Part shown: in pieces, positions 7,980 to 16,074 of the stretch
Position numbering within the stretch: the first letter of the stretch is position 1
Layout: the number at the start of each line of letters is the position of its first letter
Assembly (NCBI RefSeq): GCF_001953975.1
Contig: NZ_MBEJ01000085.1
Location: forward strand, 1 to 32,745
Source of the DNA: Mycobacterium sp. NS-7484
GTDB lineage: Bacteria; Actinomycetota; Actinomycetes; Mycobacteriales; Mycobacteriaceae
Direction: 5' to 3'
Length of the DNA stretch: 32,745 nt
Position numbers and translations under genes: made by a program
The notes under the pieces: model-generated
Told to the model about the DNA's origin: nothing
The model's input: the letters and a program-made list of their open reading frames with translations, nothing else
Databases searched by the model: none

Positions 7980-7996
7980 TTCAAGTGGTCGGTCAG

Positions 7997-9733
7997 CTAG
8001 TGCGCGATTTGCCAGTCCGCCGCTTCACGCTGCTGGTTCCAGAACTCGTCAAAACGTCCGCGAGCGGCCAGCAATTCGTCGATGCTGCCGTCCTCGACGA
8101 TCCGTCCGCCGTCGAGGAACAGCACCCGGTCCGCGTGGCGGATGCTGGCCAGTCGATGCGCGACGATCACGCGGGTGCGGGACCGTGCGTCGGCGGTCAG
8201 CGCGTCGACCACCGCCGACTCGTTCTCCGTGTCCAACGCGCTGGTGGCCTCGTCGACCAGCAGCACCGGCGCCGGCTTGACCAGTGCCCGCGCAATGCTG
8301 ACCCGCTGACGTTCCCCACCGGACAGGGCCGTACCGGCCTCGCCGACCTTGGCGTCGTCACCCTCGGGCAGGCGTGCGGTCAGTTCGTCCACCCGGGCCA
8401 GCCGGGCGGCGGTCGCCAGCTGCTCGGCATCGGCACCCGGATCGCCGACCAGGATGTTCTCGCGGATCGTGCCGTCGAACAGGTAGGGATGCTGGAACAC
8501 CACACTCGTTGCGGCTCTCCGAGTTTCGGCATCCATCTGGGTCGTGTCGACACCGTCGATCAACACTCGCCCCGCGGTCGGCTGGTGCAGACCGGCGATG
8601 AGCGACAAGATGGTGCTCTTACCCGATCCGGACGGGCCGACGATCGCCGTGGTGCCACCGGGCTGCAGCACGAAGCTGACGTCCTGCAGCACCGGGGTAT
8701 CACCGTAACCGAAAGTGACGCGGTCGAATTCGATCCGCGGGGCATCCTGGACGGCGAACGTGGCCGCGCCCGTCGTCATCACCGGGGCGTCGAGCACGGC
8801 CCCGATGCGATCGAGGGTGGCCCGGGTCGATTCGATCGCCGGGGCCAGTTCCGACAGTGCGGTGAACGGTTCGAGATAGCGGGCGGCGACGACGATCATC
8901 GCGATCGCCTCGGGCACGCCGAGAGTGCCGCGCACCGTGAGCACGGTGGCCATCCCGGCCAGGATCAGCAGTGCCAATTGGCTTGCCACACTGAACAGCA
9001 GCTGTCCCGGCACCTGCATCAGCAGCAGCCGCATGCTGGCTCCGTGCTGGGCGGCCAGGGCATCGCCGACCATGCTGCGGGCCGGCTCCACCCGACGGGC
9101 GGCGCGCAACGCCTGCTGGGTGCGGGCGAACTCGATGATGCGTTCGGTGAACGCGCGGTTGGTCTCGTCGGCCACGGCGTCGGCCTTGCGGCTCAGCCGG
9201 CCCGACGCCCACAACGCCCCGAGCAGGATCACCACGCCGGCCAACGCGGCCACCCCCAGTGGCACGGAGATGAACAGAAGTGCCAGGGCAATGGCGGCCG
9301 GGAGCAGGATCGCGCCGATCAGCGGGGTGAGCAGGTTGACCACCATGCCGACGAGTTCGGGCCCGGTGGCCGCGATCGCCTGGCGGGCATTCGCGGTATT
9401 CGCGCCGGCAGCACCGCCCAGCCAGTCCATCCGAATGCTGGGCAACCGGTCGGCCACATCGTGTTGCGTGTGGTCCAGCAGCGCGAAGCCCAGATCGAAG
9501 CCCAGTCGCGAGGTTGCGGTGTCGACGATCCAGCCGATAACGGTCGCGGCGGTGAGCCAGCCCAGCCACGGCAGCGCGTCGCGCGGCGCGTCGCTGAACA
9601 ACGCCGACACCAACGGGATCAACAGCACGGTGCCCGCCGCACGGATCACCACCGAGACCAGCGTGAGCGCGGCGTAGACGGCGACCTTGCCCCGGCGATC
9701 GGCCGGGATGAGCGTGATCAGGGTGCGGATCAT
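7997..9733 (-). CDS. irtB: siderophore ABC transporter subunit IrtB
   Basis: 578 residues from ATG 9733. IrtB is the partner half-transporter of IrtA; the heterodimer imports Fe(III)-carboxymycobactin/mycobactin at the inner membrane. An N-terminal membrane domain (about residues 1-310, six helices) contains the [20 protein letters not shown] and [20 protein letters not shown] stretches that I recognise from M. tuberculosis IrtB. The ATPase domain has Walker [10 protein letters not shown] near residue 370, signature [15 protein letters not shown] near 473, and Walker [13 protein letters not shown]. Its start overlaps the irtA stop (ATGA, 9730-9733), so it is coupled to irtA. Complete and without visible damage. 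Confidence 0.96.
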   Translation of the reverse strand: MIRTLITLIPADRRGKVAVYAALTLVSVVIRAAGTVLLIPLVSALFSDAPRDALPWLGWLTAATVIGWIVDTATSRLGFDLGFALLDHTQHDVADRLPSIRMDWLGGAAGANTANARQAIAATGPELVGMVVNLLTPLIGAILLPAAIALALLFISVPLGVAALAGVVILLGALWASGRLSRKADAVADETNRAFTERIIEFARTQQALRAARRVEPARSMVGDALAAQHGASMRLLLMQVPGQLLFSVASQLALLILAGMATVLTVRGTLGVPEAIAMIVVAARYLEPFTALSELAPAIESTRATLDRIGAVLDAPVMTTGAATFAVQDAPRIEFDRVTFGYGDTPVLQDVSFVLQPGGTTAIVGPSGSGKSTILSLIAGLHQPTAGRVLIDGVDTTQMDAETRRAATSVVFQHPYLFDGTIRENILVGDPGADAEQLATAARLARVDELTARLPEGDDAKVGEAGTALSGGERQRVSIARALVKPAPVLLVDEATSALDTENESAVVDALTADARSRTRVIVAHRLASIRHADRVLFLDGGRIVEDGSIDELLAARGRFDEFWNQQREAADWQIAH

Positions 9734-12315
9734 CGTGCGGCCTCTCCTGCGGTGACGGCATCTGCCGGGTGTAGCGACTGTCCGGTCTGCCACAGCTGTC
9801 GGTAGCGACCGCCGGCGGCCAGCAGCTCGTCGTGGGTGCCGCTCTCGGCGATCCGACCGCCGTCGAGGACGACGATCTGATCGGCGTGGGTGATGGTGTG
9901 CAGCCGGTGTGCGATGACCAGCACGGTGCGGTCCTTGGTCAGGCGGTTGAGTGCCTGCTGCACAAGGTATTCCGATTCCGGGTCGGCGAAGGCGGTCGCC
10001 TCGTCGAGGATCAGCACCGGTGTGTCGGCCAGGATGGCCCTGGCGATGGTGAGCCGCTGCCGCTCGCCGCCGGACAGTGCCGACGATGCGCCGAGCACGG
10101 TCTGGTAACCGTCGGGCAGCCGCAGGATCCGGTCGTGGATCTGGGCGTCGCGGGCCGCCTGTTCGATGCGCTCGAGGGCGGCCTCTGGATCGGCCAACGC
10201 GATGTTCTCGGCGACGGTGCCGGCCACCAGTTGGGTCTCCTGCAGGACGAAGCCGACCTGGCGGTACAGCTCCTCGGCGGGCATCGACCGAATGTCCTTG
10301 CCACCCAGCGTGATCGAGCCGGAGTCGACGTCGTGGAACCGGGCCAGCAGCGCAGCGAGGGTGGATTTGCCCGAGCCCGACGGGCCGACGAGCGCGGTCA
10401 CCGTGCCCGGGCGCAAGCTCAGTGAGACGTCGTGGATCACCGGGACACTCGGCCGGTATCCGAAGGTGACGCCGTCGAATGCCACAGCGCCCTGCGCATC
10501 CGAGGCATCGGCGTCGTCACGCACCGCCAGATCGTCCTCGTCGAGCGCATTCTGAATTCGTCGCGCGGCCAGCATGCCGCCGCGGATGCCGCCCAGGCCG
10601 TAACCGACGCCGAGCAGCCGAACCCCGAAGGTGGTGCCCAGCAACAGGAACGGCATCAGGTCGACGGGGGCCAGGGAACCGCCGATGATCATCGGCGTGC
10701 CGACCACGGCGATCAGCCACAGGAAGGTGCCGGGCCGGGTGACGAGATCCATCAGCGACTTCTTGCCGGTGAACGGACGCTGCCAGTCGACCAGGAAGCC
10801 GATGTACTCGTCGAGACGACGGCGGAAGCTCGACGACGCCGCCCCGCCGAACACGCGGACGACGGGTTGACCTTCGAGGTAGGCCCCGGCCTCTCCGCTC
10901 ATCCGGTCGGCCCAGCGCTGTGCCTGACCGATCTTGGCGCCGGACTGGATCGTCATCACCGACATCAGCACCAGGTAGGTGAGCACCGGGATGAAAAGTG
11001 CCAGCGCCAACCGCCAGTCGACGGTGAACAGGTACACCAGCACTGCCACCGGCGCGATCACCGCGGCGACGGCATCCGGGATCGCGTGAGTCACCAGGTA
11101 ATGCAGGGACAGGGTGTCGTCCTGCACGAGTTGCTTGATCGAGCCGGATCCGCGGGCGGTGAACCAGCCCAGCGGCAGCCGCGCCATCTTGGTCAGCAGC
11201 CGGGTCCGTAGCTCTCGGGCGAACGTCGCGTCGAGGCGATGCAGCCACAAGGTGAGCCCGGCCCCCAGCAGGGCGCCCAGACCCATCAGCCAGACCGCGG
11301 TCAAACCCAGTGTCCACAGCCGGGATTCGTCGGCTCCGGCAAGCAACAGCCGCGACAATTCGACCAACAGCACGAACGGTGCGAGTTGGACCAACGTGAT
11401 GATCGCCTGCAGCACGCCCGACACGATCAACGGGGTTTTCAGCGGGGCCAGCAACCGGCCCGCTCCCTGGGCCCGCCAGGTACCGCGGGCCGGCGACGCG
11501 GCCCCGTCCGAGGTTACGGCTGCGACCTCGGCAGCTGCCTCGGGTGCAGTCTCGGCCTCAGGCTCGGCCTCGGTGCGGTCGGTACCCATGGCCCGGCCCT
11601 CGGTCCAGTAGGCCTGGGCGTGCAGTTCGGACTTGGGGAAGCCGAACTCCTCGCGCAGCCGGGTACGCAGGTGCTTGAGGGAGCCGGCTTCCGGCGTCAC
11701 CCAGCAGTACCAGTCCGACCAGTCCCGCGCCTCGACCGCAGCGGCCAACGATGTCGCGTCGCGGCGTTCGGCCCAGTGGACCCGCAGTCGGGGATGCTCG
11801 GCCAGCGGGATGAGCCGATCGTTCTCATCGTGCTGCTCGAGATACACCTCGATCGGAATGTCGTGCGGCACAATGCCGATGATCCCGTTGATGGCCGGGA
11901 TCGCGGCCGCGTCACCGATCAACAGGTAACCGGCCGGCAGATCGTCGGGCAGGGTGAACCCCTTGGAACCCAGGCTCATCACCGGGATGGTGTCGCCCGG
12001 CTTCGCAGTCCGGGCCCACTTCGACGCCGGGCCCGACGGCTCGTGCAGTACCACGTCGACCGCGAAATTGCCGGTGTCCGGGTCCATTTCGGACATCGTG
12101 TAGCCCCGTTGGAACTCGGTCTTCGAGCCGTCGGGGTCCGGCACCCAGAAACGCAGGTACGACGTGGGTTCGGCGACGGCATCCTCGAACACCGTCGGCG
12201 AGTGCAGGCGCAGGCGCAGCATGTTCGGTGTCAGATAGGTGGTCTCGACCACGGTCGCCTGGTGATCGCGCGCGCCGAAGCCGCGCATCATCACTCCCTG
12301 AAATCCGCGTGCCAT
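9730..12315 (-). CDS. irtA: siderophore ABC transporter/reductase IrtA
   Basis: 861 residues, about the length of M. tuberculosis IrtA. An N-terminal siderophore-interaction (SIP) domain binds FAD through RGYT (residues 70-73) and reduces the imported ferric siderophore on the cytoplasmic side; [13 protein letters not shown] ends this domain. An acidic Glu/Ala-rich linker (about 245-275) joins it to six membrane helices (from about 295) and a C-terminal ATPase domain with Walker [10 protein letters not shown] near 645, signature [15 protein letters not shown] near 750, and Walker [13 protein letters not shown]. The start ATG 12315 shares one base with the stop of the preceding TetR gene (TGATG), so the three genes tetR-irtA-irtB form one operon. 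Confidence 0.97.
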   Translation of the reverse strand: MARGFQGVMMRGFGARDHQATVVETTYLTPNMLRLRLHSPTVFEDAVAEPTSYLRFWVPDPDGSKTEFQRGYTMSEMDPDTGNFAVDVVLHEPSGPASKWARTAKPGDTIPVMSLGSKGFTLPDDLPAGYLLIGDAAAIPAINGIIGIVPHDIPIEVYLEQHDENDRLIPLAEHPRLRVHWAERRDATSLAAAVEARDWSDWYCWVTPEAGSLKHLRTRLREEFGFPKSELHAQAYWTEGRAMGTDRTEAEPEAETAPEAAAEVAAVTSDGAASPARGTWRAQGAGRLLAPLKTPLIVSGVLQAIITLVQLAPFVLLVELSRLLLAGADESRLWTLGLTAVWLMGLGALLGAGLTLWLHRLDATFARELRTRLLTKMARLPLGWFTARGSGSIKQLVQDDTLSLHYLVTHAIPDAVAAVIAPVAVLVYLFTVDWRLALALFIPVLTYLVLMSVMTIQSGAKIGQAQRWADRMSGEAGAYLEGQPVVRVFGGAASSSFRRRLDEYIGFLVDWQRPFTGKKSLMDLVTRPGTFLWLIAVVGTPMIIGGSLAPVDLMPFLLLGTTFGVRLLGVGYGLGGIRGGMLAARRIQNALDEDDLAVRDDADASDAQGAVAFDGVTFGYRPSVPVIHDVSLSLRPGTVTALVGPSGSGKSTLAALLARFHDVDSGSITLGGKDIRSMPAEELYRQVGFVLQETQLVAGTVAENIALADPEAALERIEQAARDAQIHDRILRLPDGYQTVLGASSALSGGERQRLTIARAILADTPVLILDEATAFADPESEYLVQQALNRLTKDRTVLVIAHRLHTITHADQIVVLDGGRIAESGTHDELLAAGGRYRQLWQTGQSLHPADAVTAGEAAR

Positions 12316-13028
12316 CAGCGGTCCTCTCTCACTGCGGTCAGCTCCGCCACGATGTCGGTAATGGGTCTGCCGGGCGCCACGGAGGTGAGCAGTCCCCGGA
12401 TCAGAGCGTTCATCAGAAATTCCAGGTATTGCGGGCTGCGCAGTTGCGTGCCCGCAGCGTGGACCGGGCCCAGCGCGGCGTCGTCGGCCAGCCGTTCGGC
12501 GGCGGCGTCGCGTTCGGTGACGAATCCGTCGTCGCCGCCACTGGCCTCGGCCTTGAGTTCGTGTTGGGCGGCCAGGCCGATGGCGAGCACCGCCACCGAG
12601 CTGCTGAGAAGCGCCGCGGCCTCGGCGGTGTAGCCGCGCCGGCCCAGCGCGGCGATCTGGTCGGCCAGCAGCCGGGCGCCTGCCTCGCCGCGCGGGAACA
12701 GTACCTGCATGTAGGTGGCCAGACCCGGGTGGCCAAGGGCGTAGCCGTGCAGGCTCACCCCGAAGGCGAGCAGATGCTCTTCGACGGACCGGGCCGGATC
12801 GTCGACCAGCTCCAGTTCGGCGAGCAGGCTTTCCCCGACCAGGCGCTCGAGTTCCCAGCGGCCGCTGATGTGGCGGTACAAGGCGGTGGCCGACACCCCC
12901 AGTTTGGCGGCCACGCCGTTGATGCTCAGGTTGCGCATGCCGAGGTCTCGTCCGGCGGTGACGATGTCGGACAACGCGATGAGCGGCGGGCGTCCGCCCA
13001 CCCGCGCGGCGACACCGGATCCGGTCAC
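12315..13028 (-). CDS. TetR-family regulator, first gene of the irtAB operon
   Basis: 237 residues from GTG 13028, which has GGAGG five bases upstream. The N-terminal DNA-binding domain contains the helix-turn-helix [20 protein letters not shown] (about residues 36-55). The ligand-binding half is helical and Ala/Leu-rich and ends in [19 protein letters not shown]. Being co-transcribed with irtA and irtB, and having an inverted repeat across its own promoter, it most likely represses the operon and itself. Its ligand is unknown; a siderophore, another chelator or a lipid are possible. The irtAB pair in M. tuberculosis has no such regulator gene directly in front, as far as I know. Confidence 0.9.
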   Translation of the reverse strand: MTGSGVAARVGGRPPLIALSDIVTAGRDLGMRNLSINGVAAKLGVSATALYRHISGRWELERLVGESLLAELELVDDPARSVEEHLLAFGVSLHGYALGHPGLATYMQVLFPRGEAGARLLADQIAALGRRGYTAEAAALLSSSVAVLAIGLAAQHELKAEASGGDDGFVTERDAAAERLADDAALGPVHAAGTQLRSPQYLEFLMNALIRGLLTSVAPGRPITDIVAELTAVREDR

Positions 13029-13057
13029 GACTACCTCCGAGGGAAAGTTACCCCCAC

Positions 13058-13086
13058 AAACTAAGGGTCGCCTTAGTCATCGTCAA
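13058..13086 (-). promoter_or_regulatory. promoter and operator of the tetR-irtA-irtB operon
   Basis: On the minus strand, -35 TTGACG (13086-13081), a 17-base spacer, and -10 TAGTTT (13063-13058) make a good SigA-type promoter. A perfect inverted repeat, ACTAAGG-(4)-CCTTAGT at 13060-13077, fills most of the spacer and overlaps the -10, so a bound dimer would block polymerase. Its geometry (7-4-7) does not match the 19-base IdeR box. Confidence 0.65.
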
Positions 13087-13097
13087 CTGCTTCGTTT

Positions 13098-13124
13098 TTA
13101 ACAGAGCAACTGCTCTGTTAACGT
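13098..13124 (+). promoter_or_regulatory. operator and leaderless promoter of the second TetR gene
   Basis: A perfect inverted repeat with 11-base arms, TTAACAGAGCA (13098-13108) and TGCTCTGTTAA (13111-13121), is separated by two bases. A -10 element TAACGT (13119-13124) overlaps its right end and lies six bases before GTG 13131. This is a classic self-regulating TetR arrangement with a leaderless message. Confidence 0.7.
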
Positions 13125-13130
13125 GACGAG

Positions 13131-13748
13131 GTGCCCCGACCCCGCCGCTATGACCCGGATGCGGTTCTCGACGCTGCCGAAAGCCTCGTTGCCCAGGCCG
13201 GCCCCGCGGCTGTCACGATCCGCGCCATCAGCGAGGCGGTCGGATTGTCCAATGGCGCGCTGTATCACTCCTTCGGCTCCCGCGTCGGCCTGCTCGGGCA
13301 AGCGTGGTTGCGCGCGGGGCGTCGATTCCTGGCGTTGCAACGCGAGTTGGTCGACGCCGCTCGACCCGGTACCGACGCGATCGCAGCAGCGGCCGATGCG
13401 CCGGTGATCTTCGCTGAGCGCCACCCAGCCTCGGCGAGGCTCGTCCTGCAGATCCGCCGCGAACAACTCCTCGGTCCCGACGTACCCGAGGACCTCGCCG
13501 ATCAATTGCGTGCGCTGGAAACCCAATTGGTCGAGTTGATGATCGAACTTGCGGCGTCTGCCTGGAACCGGCGCGACCGCGCGGCCGTCGACACCGTGAC
13601 GACGTGCATCGTCGACCTGCCGACGGCAATCCTGTTGCACCGCAATCGCCTTGCCGACCCGACTGCCCGCCACCATCTCAGTGCGGCCGTGACGGCCGTC
13701 CTGGCCACCGGCCCTGCCCCTATCCCGCAGACGAAAGGAAACTCATGA
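13131..13748 (+). CDS. TetR-family regulator paired with an enoyl-CoA hydratase/isomerase
   Basis: 205 residues from GTG 13131 (PRPRRYDPDAVLDAAESLV). The helix-turn-helix is IRAISEAVGLSNGALYHSFG (about residues 29-48). The C-terminal half is a helical ligand-binding domain with RHPASARLVLQIRREQLLG. Its stop overlaps the next start (ATGA, 13745-13748), so it is co-translated with the enoyl-CoA hydratase-type gene and likely senses an acyl-CoA or fatty acid of that pathway. The large palindrome on its own promoter indicates autoregulation. It is divergent from the irt-operon TetR gene but has a different operator sequence. Confidence 0.9.
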   Translation: MPRPRRYDPDAVLDAAESLVAQAGPAAVTIRAISEAVGLSNGALYHSFGSRVGLLGQAWLRAGRRFLALQRELVDAARPGTDAIAAAADAPVIFAERHPASARLVLQIRREQLLGPDVPEDLADQLRALETQLVELMIELAASAWNRRDRAAVDTVTTCIVDLPTAILLHRNRLADPTARHHLSAAVTAVLATGPAPIPQTKGNS

Positions 13749-14419
13749 CCGCGACCTTGGACTACGACGGCGACATCGCCGTGCTGGATCTCGGCGACGA
13801 CGAGAACCGGTTCTCCCCCGAATTCCTCGAAGAGGTCCACGCCCACTTGGACACCGTGCTGGCCAAGGGCGCGCACGGCCTGGTGACCACCGCCGACAGC
13901 AAGTTCTATTCCAACGGGCTTGACCTCGATTGGCTTGGCGCCCACAGCGATCAGGGCGCCTGGTACGTCGGCCGGGTGCAGGGTCTGTTGGCGCGCGTGC
14001 TGACCCTGCCGATTCCCACGGCGGCCGCGGTGGTCGGCCATGCCTTCGGCGCCGGCGCCATGCTCGCCATGGCCCACGATTTCCGGGTGATGCGTGCCGA
14101 CCGCGGGTTCTTCTGCTTCCCCGAGGTGGACATCCGGATCCCGTTCACCCCGGGAATGGCCGCGCTGATCCAGGCCAAGCTCACGCCGCAGGCGGCCGTC
14201 GCCTCGATGACCACCGGCCGCCGGTTCGGCGGCACCGACGCTCACGCCCACGGTCTGGTCGACGACACTGCGCCCGAAGGATCCGTCACCGCCGCGGCCA
14301 CCGAACTGCTGCGCCCCTTGGGCGGCAAGGATTCCGGCACCCTCGGCGCGATCAAGCAGGTCATGTTCGGCACCGCAGCACAGGCCCTCACCGCCGCCGA
14401 GCCGGAGGCGGCCGGCTAA
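13745..14419 (+). CDS. enoyl-CoA hydratase/isomerase (crotonase) family protein
   Basis: 224 residues. Crotonase-fold landmarks: DSKFYSNGLDLDWLG (the oxyanion and CoA-binding loop), VVGHAFGAGAMLAMAHDFRV (second oxyanion-hole Gly region), and FFCFPEVDIRIPFTPGMAAL with one acidic residue. In two-Glu hydratases a Glu follows the GGG(C/A) segment; here that position is occupied by Met/Leu, while the later Glu (PEV) is kept. One Glu suits a delta3-delta2-enoyl-CoA isomerase better than a hydratase. The protein is somewhat short for the family (about 260). It is coupled to the TetR gene upstream and converges on the SDR gene with a four-base stop overlap. Confidence 0.85.
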   Translation: MTATLDYDGDIAVLDLGDDENRFSPEFLEEVHAHLDTVLAKGAHGLVTTADSKFYSNGLDLDWLGAHSDQGAWYVGRVQGLLARVLTLPIPTAAAVVGHAFGAGAMLAMAHDFRVMRADRGFFCFPEVDIRIPFTPGMAALIQAKLTPQAAVASMTTGRRFGGTDAHAHGLVDDTAPEGSVTAAATELLRPLGGKDSGTLGAIKQVMFGTAAQALTAAEPEAAG

Positions 14420-15321
14420 ACCGGAATGACGGTACCGGTTTCCCGCTCGGCGAATTCGACCACGCGGGCCGCCGTCTCGTAATCACACGCCACGGCCGAG
14501 CGTCCGATCAGGACCGGCCCGCCCCGCAGCCCGAGTCTGCCCTCGACGCCGACGTAGCTGCCGGGCGGGATCGGTTCGCTCAGGCAGTAGAGCGTCGGCG
14601 CCGCGCCCGCGTCGAGGTCGTTGCCGAACCTGTCGGCCAACACCTTGACCCCGCGTTGCACCACACTCATCAACGGCTTGTCGGAGACGTTGGGCAGGTT
14701 GGAGGACACCCACCCCGGATGCGTAAGGCGGGTCTCGACAGGCGATTTCGCGGCCCGCAACCGGCGGTCGAGCTCCAGCCCCCACAGCATCACCGCCAGC
14801 TTGGAGGCGGCGTAGGCGCCCATCACCGACCACTTGCCGTGACGCAGATGCAGATCGTCGAGGTGGAGGGTCGCCGATTTGTGGGCGTCGGAACCGACGT
14901 TGACGATCTGCTTCCGAATCCGGTCGAACAGCAAGTTCGTCAACGCGAACGGCCCCAACAGGTTTGTCCCGATGGTCATCTCGAAGCCGTCGATGGTATC
15001 GGCGCGGTGCTGGCTGAGTGCCCCGGCGTTGTTCACCAGGACGTCGACGTCACCGTCCAGCTTCCCCGGAAACGCGCGCACCGAGGACAAGTCGGCCAGG
15101 TCGAGTTGGATCACCTCGGTCGAACCGCCGATCTCGGCGGCGCGCTGCGCTCCCAGCTCGGTGTTGCGGACCGCGAGGATGACGTGCGCACCGGCGCGCG
15201 TCAACGCCCTCGCGGTGCCGAGCCCGACGCCGTTGGTGGCGCCGGTCACCATAATCCGCTTGCCGGTCAGATCACCGAGGCGGGCAGGAGTCCATGGGCG
15301 TGCGCCCGGCCGGGATATCAG
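14416..15321 (-). CDS. short-chain dehydrogenase/reductase, start codon uncertain
   Basis: A classical SDR: cofactor loop TGATNGVGLG, DVLVNNAGALS, catalytic YAASK, then THPGWVSSNL and a C-terminal extension of about 60 residues, as in retinol-dehydrogenase-like actinobacterial members. The start is odd. The conserved N-terminus (PWTPARLGDLTGKRIMVTG) is in frame, but between it and the stop of the upstream gene there is no ATG, GTG or TTG. Candidates are CTG 15321, whose bases overlap the upstream TGA as CTGA, exactly like the ATGA overlaps elsewhere here; TTG 15384, which would overlap the upstream gene by 67 bases; and ATG 15249, which removes the first strand. I list CTG. Substrate unknown. 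Confidence 0.75.
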   Translation of the reverse strand: MISRPGARPWTPARLGDLTGKRIMVTGATNGVGLGTARALTRAGAHVILAVRNTELGAQRAAEIGGSTEVIQLDLADLSSVRAFPGKLDGDVDVLVNNAGALSQHRADTIDGFEMTIGTNLLGPFALTNLLFDRIRKQIVNVGSDAHKSATLHLDDLHLRHGKWSVMGAYAASKLAVMLWGLELDRRLRAAKSPVETRLTHPGWVSSNLPNVSDKPLMSVVQRGVKVLADRFGNDLDAGAAPTLYCLSEPIPPGSYVGVEGRLGLRGGPVLIGRSAVACDYETAARVVEFAERETGTVIPV

Positions 15322-15602
15322 TTGCCCCAGCCGCGTTGGCCGTCCCAGCCACCACAGATGCCGTTGATGCAGCCGTGACCCCAACCGCCCTGGGCGGGAT
15401 TCCAGCCACCACAGCCCTGCCAGCCGGGGCCGCTGTCGCAGCCACCACCACCGCCGGCGTCACCGCTGCCACTGGGCTGAGCACTGATCGTGGTTGTCGA
15501 GGCAGGCGCATCGGTGAGAAGTGCGGCTGTCGGTCCTGCGGCAATCGCCGCTGCGGCTCCCGCTACGAACACTGGCCCCATGAGTTTTCGTATGGTTAGC
15601 AT
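15318..15602 (-). CDS. small secreted Gly/Trp/Cys-rich protein
   Basis: 94 residues from ATG 15602 (AGGAG nine bases upstream). Residues 1-27 are a signal peptide (LTIRKLMGPVFVAGAAAAIA). The mature protein has a Ser/Thr linker, a poly-Gly stretch, and then a compact region with four Cys and several Trp: GCDSGPGWQGCGGW, followed by GGWGHGCINGICGGW. The spacing suggests two disulphides in a tiny extracellular domain. I know similar short Gly/Trp-rich secreted proteins in mycobacteria but no function. It lies 44 bases after the DUF35 gene on the same strand and may be read from the same transcript. Confidence 0.7.
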   Translation of the reverse strand: MLTIRKLMGPVFVAGAAAAIAAGPTAALLTDAPASTTTISAQPSGSGDAGGGGGCDSGPGWQGCGGWNPAQGGWGHGCINGICGGWDGQRGWGN

Positions 15603-15646
15603 GACTCCATACTCCTACGCTGTGAGCCTCCTGCCAAGTGATGTGA

Positions 15647-16069
15647 TCAAGCCCGCGTGTAGCGCAGCATCGTCACACCCGCTCCGGCAAACGCTTCCGG
15701 ATGGTCACAGAACACCGGTTTGACCCGCATCCCGACGCTGAGTTCGTCCGGCTCGATGTCGACCATCTCGGTGGAGAACCGCGGTCCCTCATCCCATTCC
15801 ACGATCGCCAGCATTTGCGGAACCGCGTCGGCGAAGTGCGGACCGACCGGGCGTCGGGCCACGGTGAAGGAGTACAGGGTGCCCATCGCGGAGATCTCCC
15901 GCCACTCCAGGTCGTCGGCCAAGGTTCGCGGGGCGAGTACCCGCGGATAGAACACGTAGGCCTGCGTCGACGGCGAGTACTGGATCACGATGCGGTGCTC
16001 GGCGAGCGCATCCCAGAACGGCGTGCTGGTAGGGGTTTTCACCGGCAGCGGCCGGGTGAATCCGTTCAT
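15647..16069 (-). CDS. DUF35 OB-fold protein, partner of the thiolase-like aldolase
   Basis: 140 residues from ATG 16069; TTG 16078, overlapping the upstream stop as TTGA, is also possible. The sequence matches the DUF35/rubredoxin-like plus OB-fold family: FWDALAEHRIVIQY, then WREISAMGTLYSFTVARRP, VPQMLAIVEWDEGPRFSTEM and MRVKPVF. The zinc-ribbon cysteines that usually follow the first strand (two CxxC pairs) are absent: the region reads QYSPSTQAYVFYPRV. In sterol degradation a DUF35 domain forms a complex with the thiolase-like aldolase Ltp2; the tight linkage to the thiolase-like gene here suggests the same kind of complex. Confidence 0.85.
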   Translation of the reverse strand: MNGFTRPLPVKTPTSTPFWDALAEHRIVIQYSPSTQAYVFYPRVLAPRTLADDLEWREISAMGTLYSFTVARRPVGPHFADAVPQMLAIVEWDEGPRFSTEMVDIEPDELSVGMRVKPVFCDHPEAFAGAGVTMLRYTRA

Positions 16070-16074
16070 CGGTA

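Noticed and set aside
7985..9805. Long open frame (about 606 codons) opposite irtB, full of Gln/His/Arg.
   Set aside because: It lies wholly antisense to the well-conserved irtB gene and has the composition expected of a shadow frame in high-GC DNA, with no recognisable domain.
13060..13077. Possible IdeR (DtxR-type) iron box before the irt operon.
   Set aside because: The repeat is 7-4-7, whereas IdeR boxes are 19 bases with TTAGG and CCTAA separated by nine. By hand alignment only about 13 of 19 positions fit, mostly on one side, so a TetR operator is the better reading.
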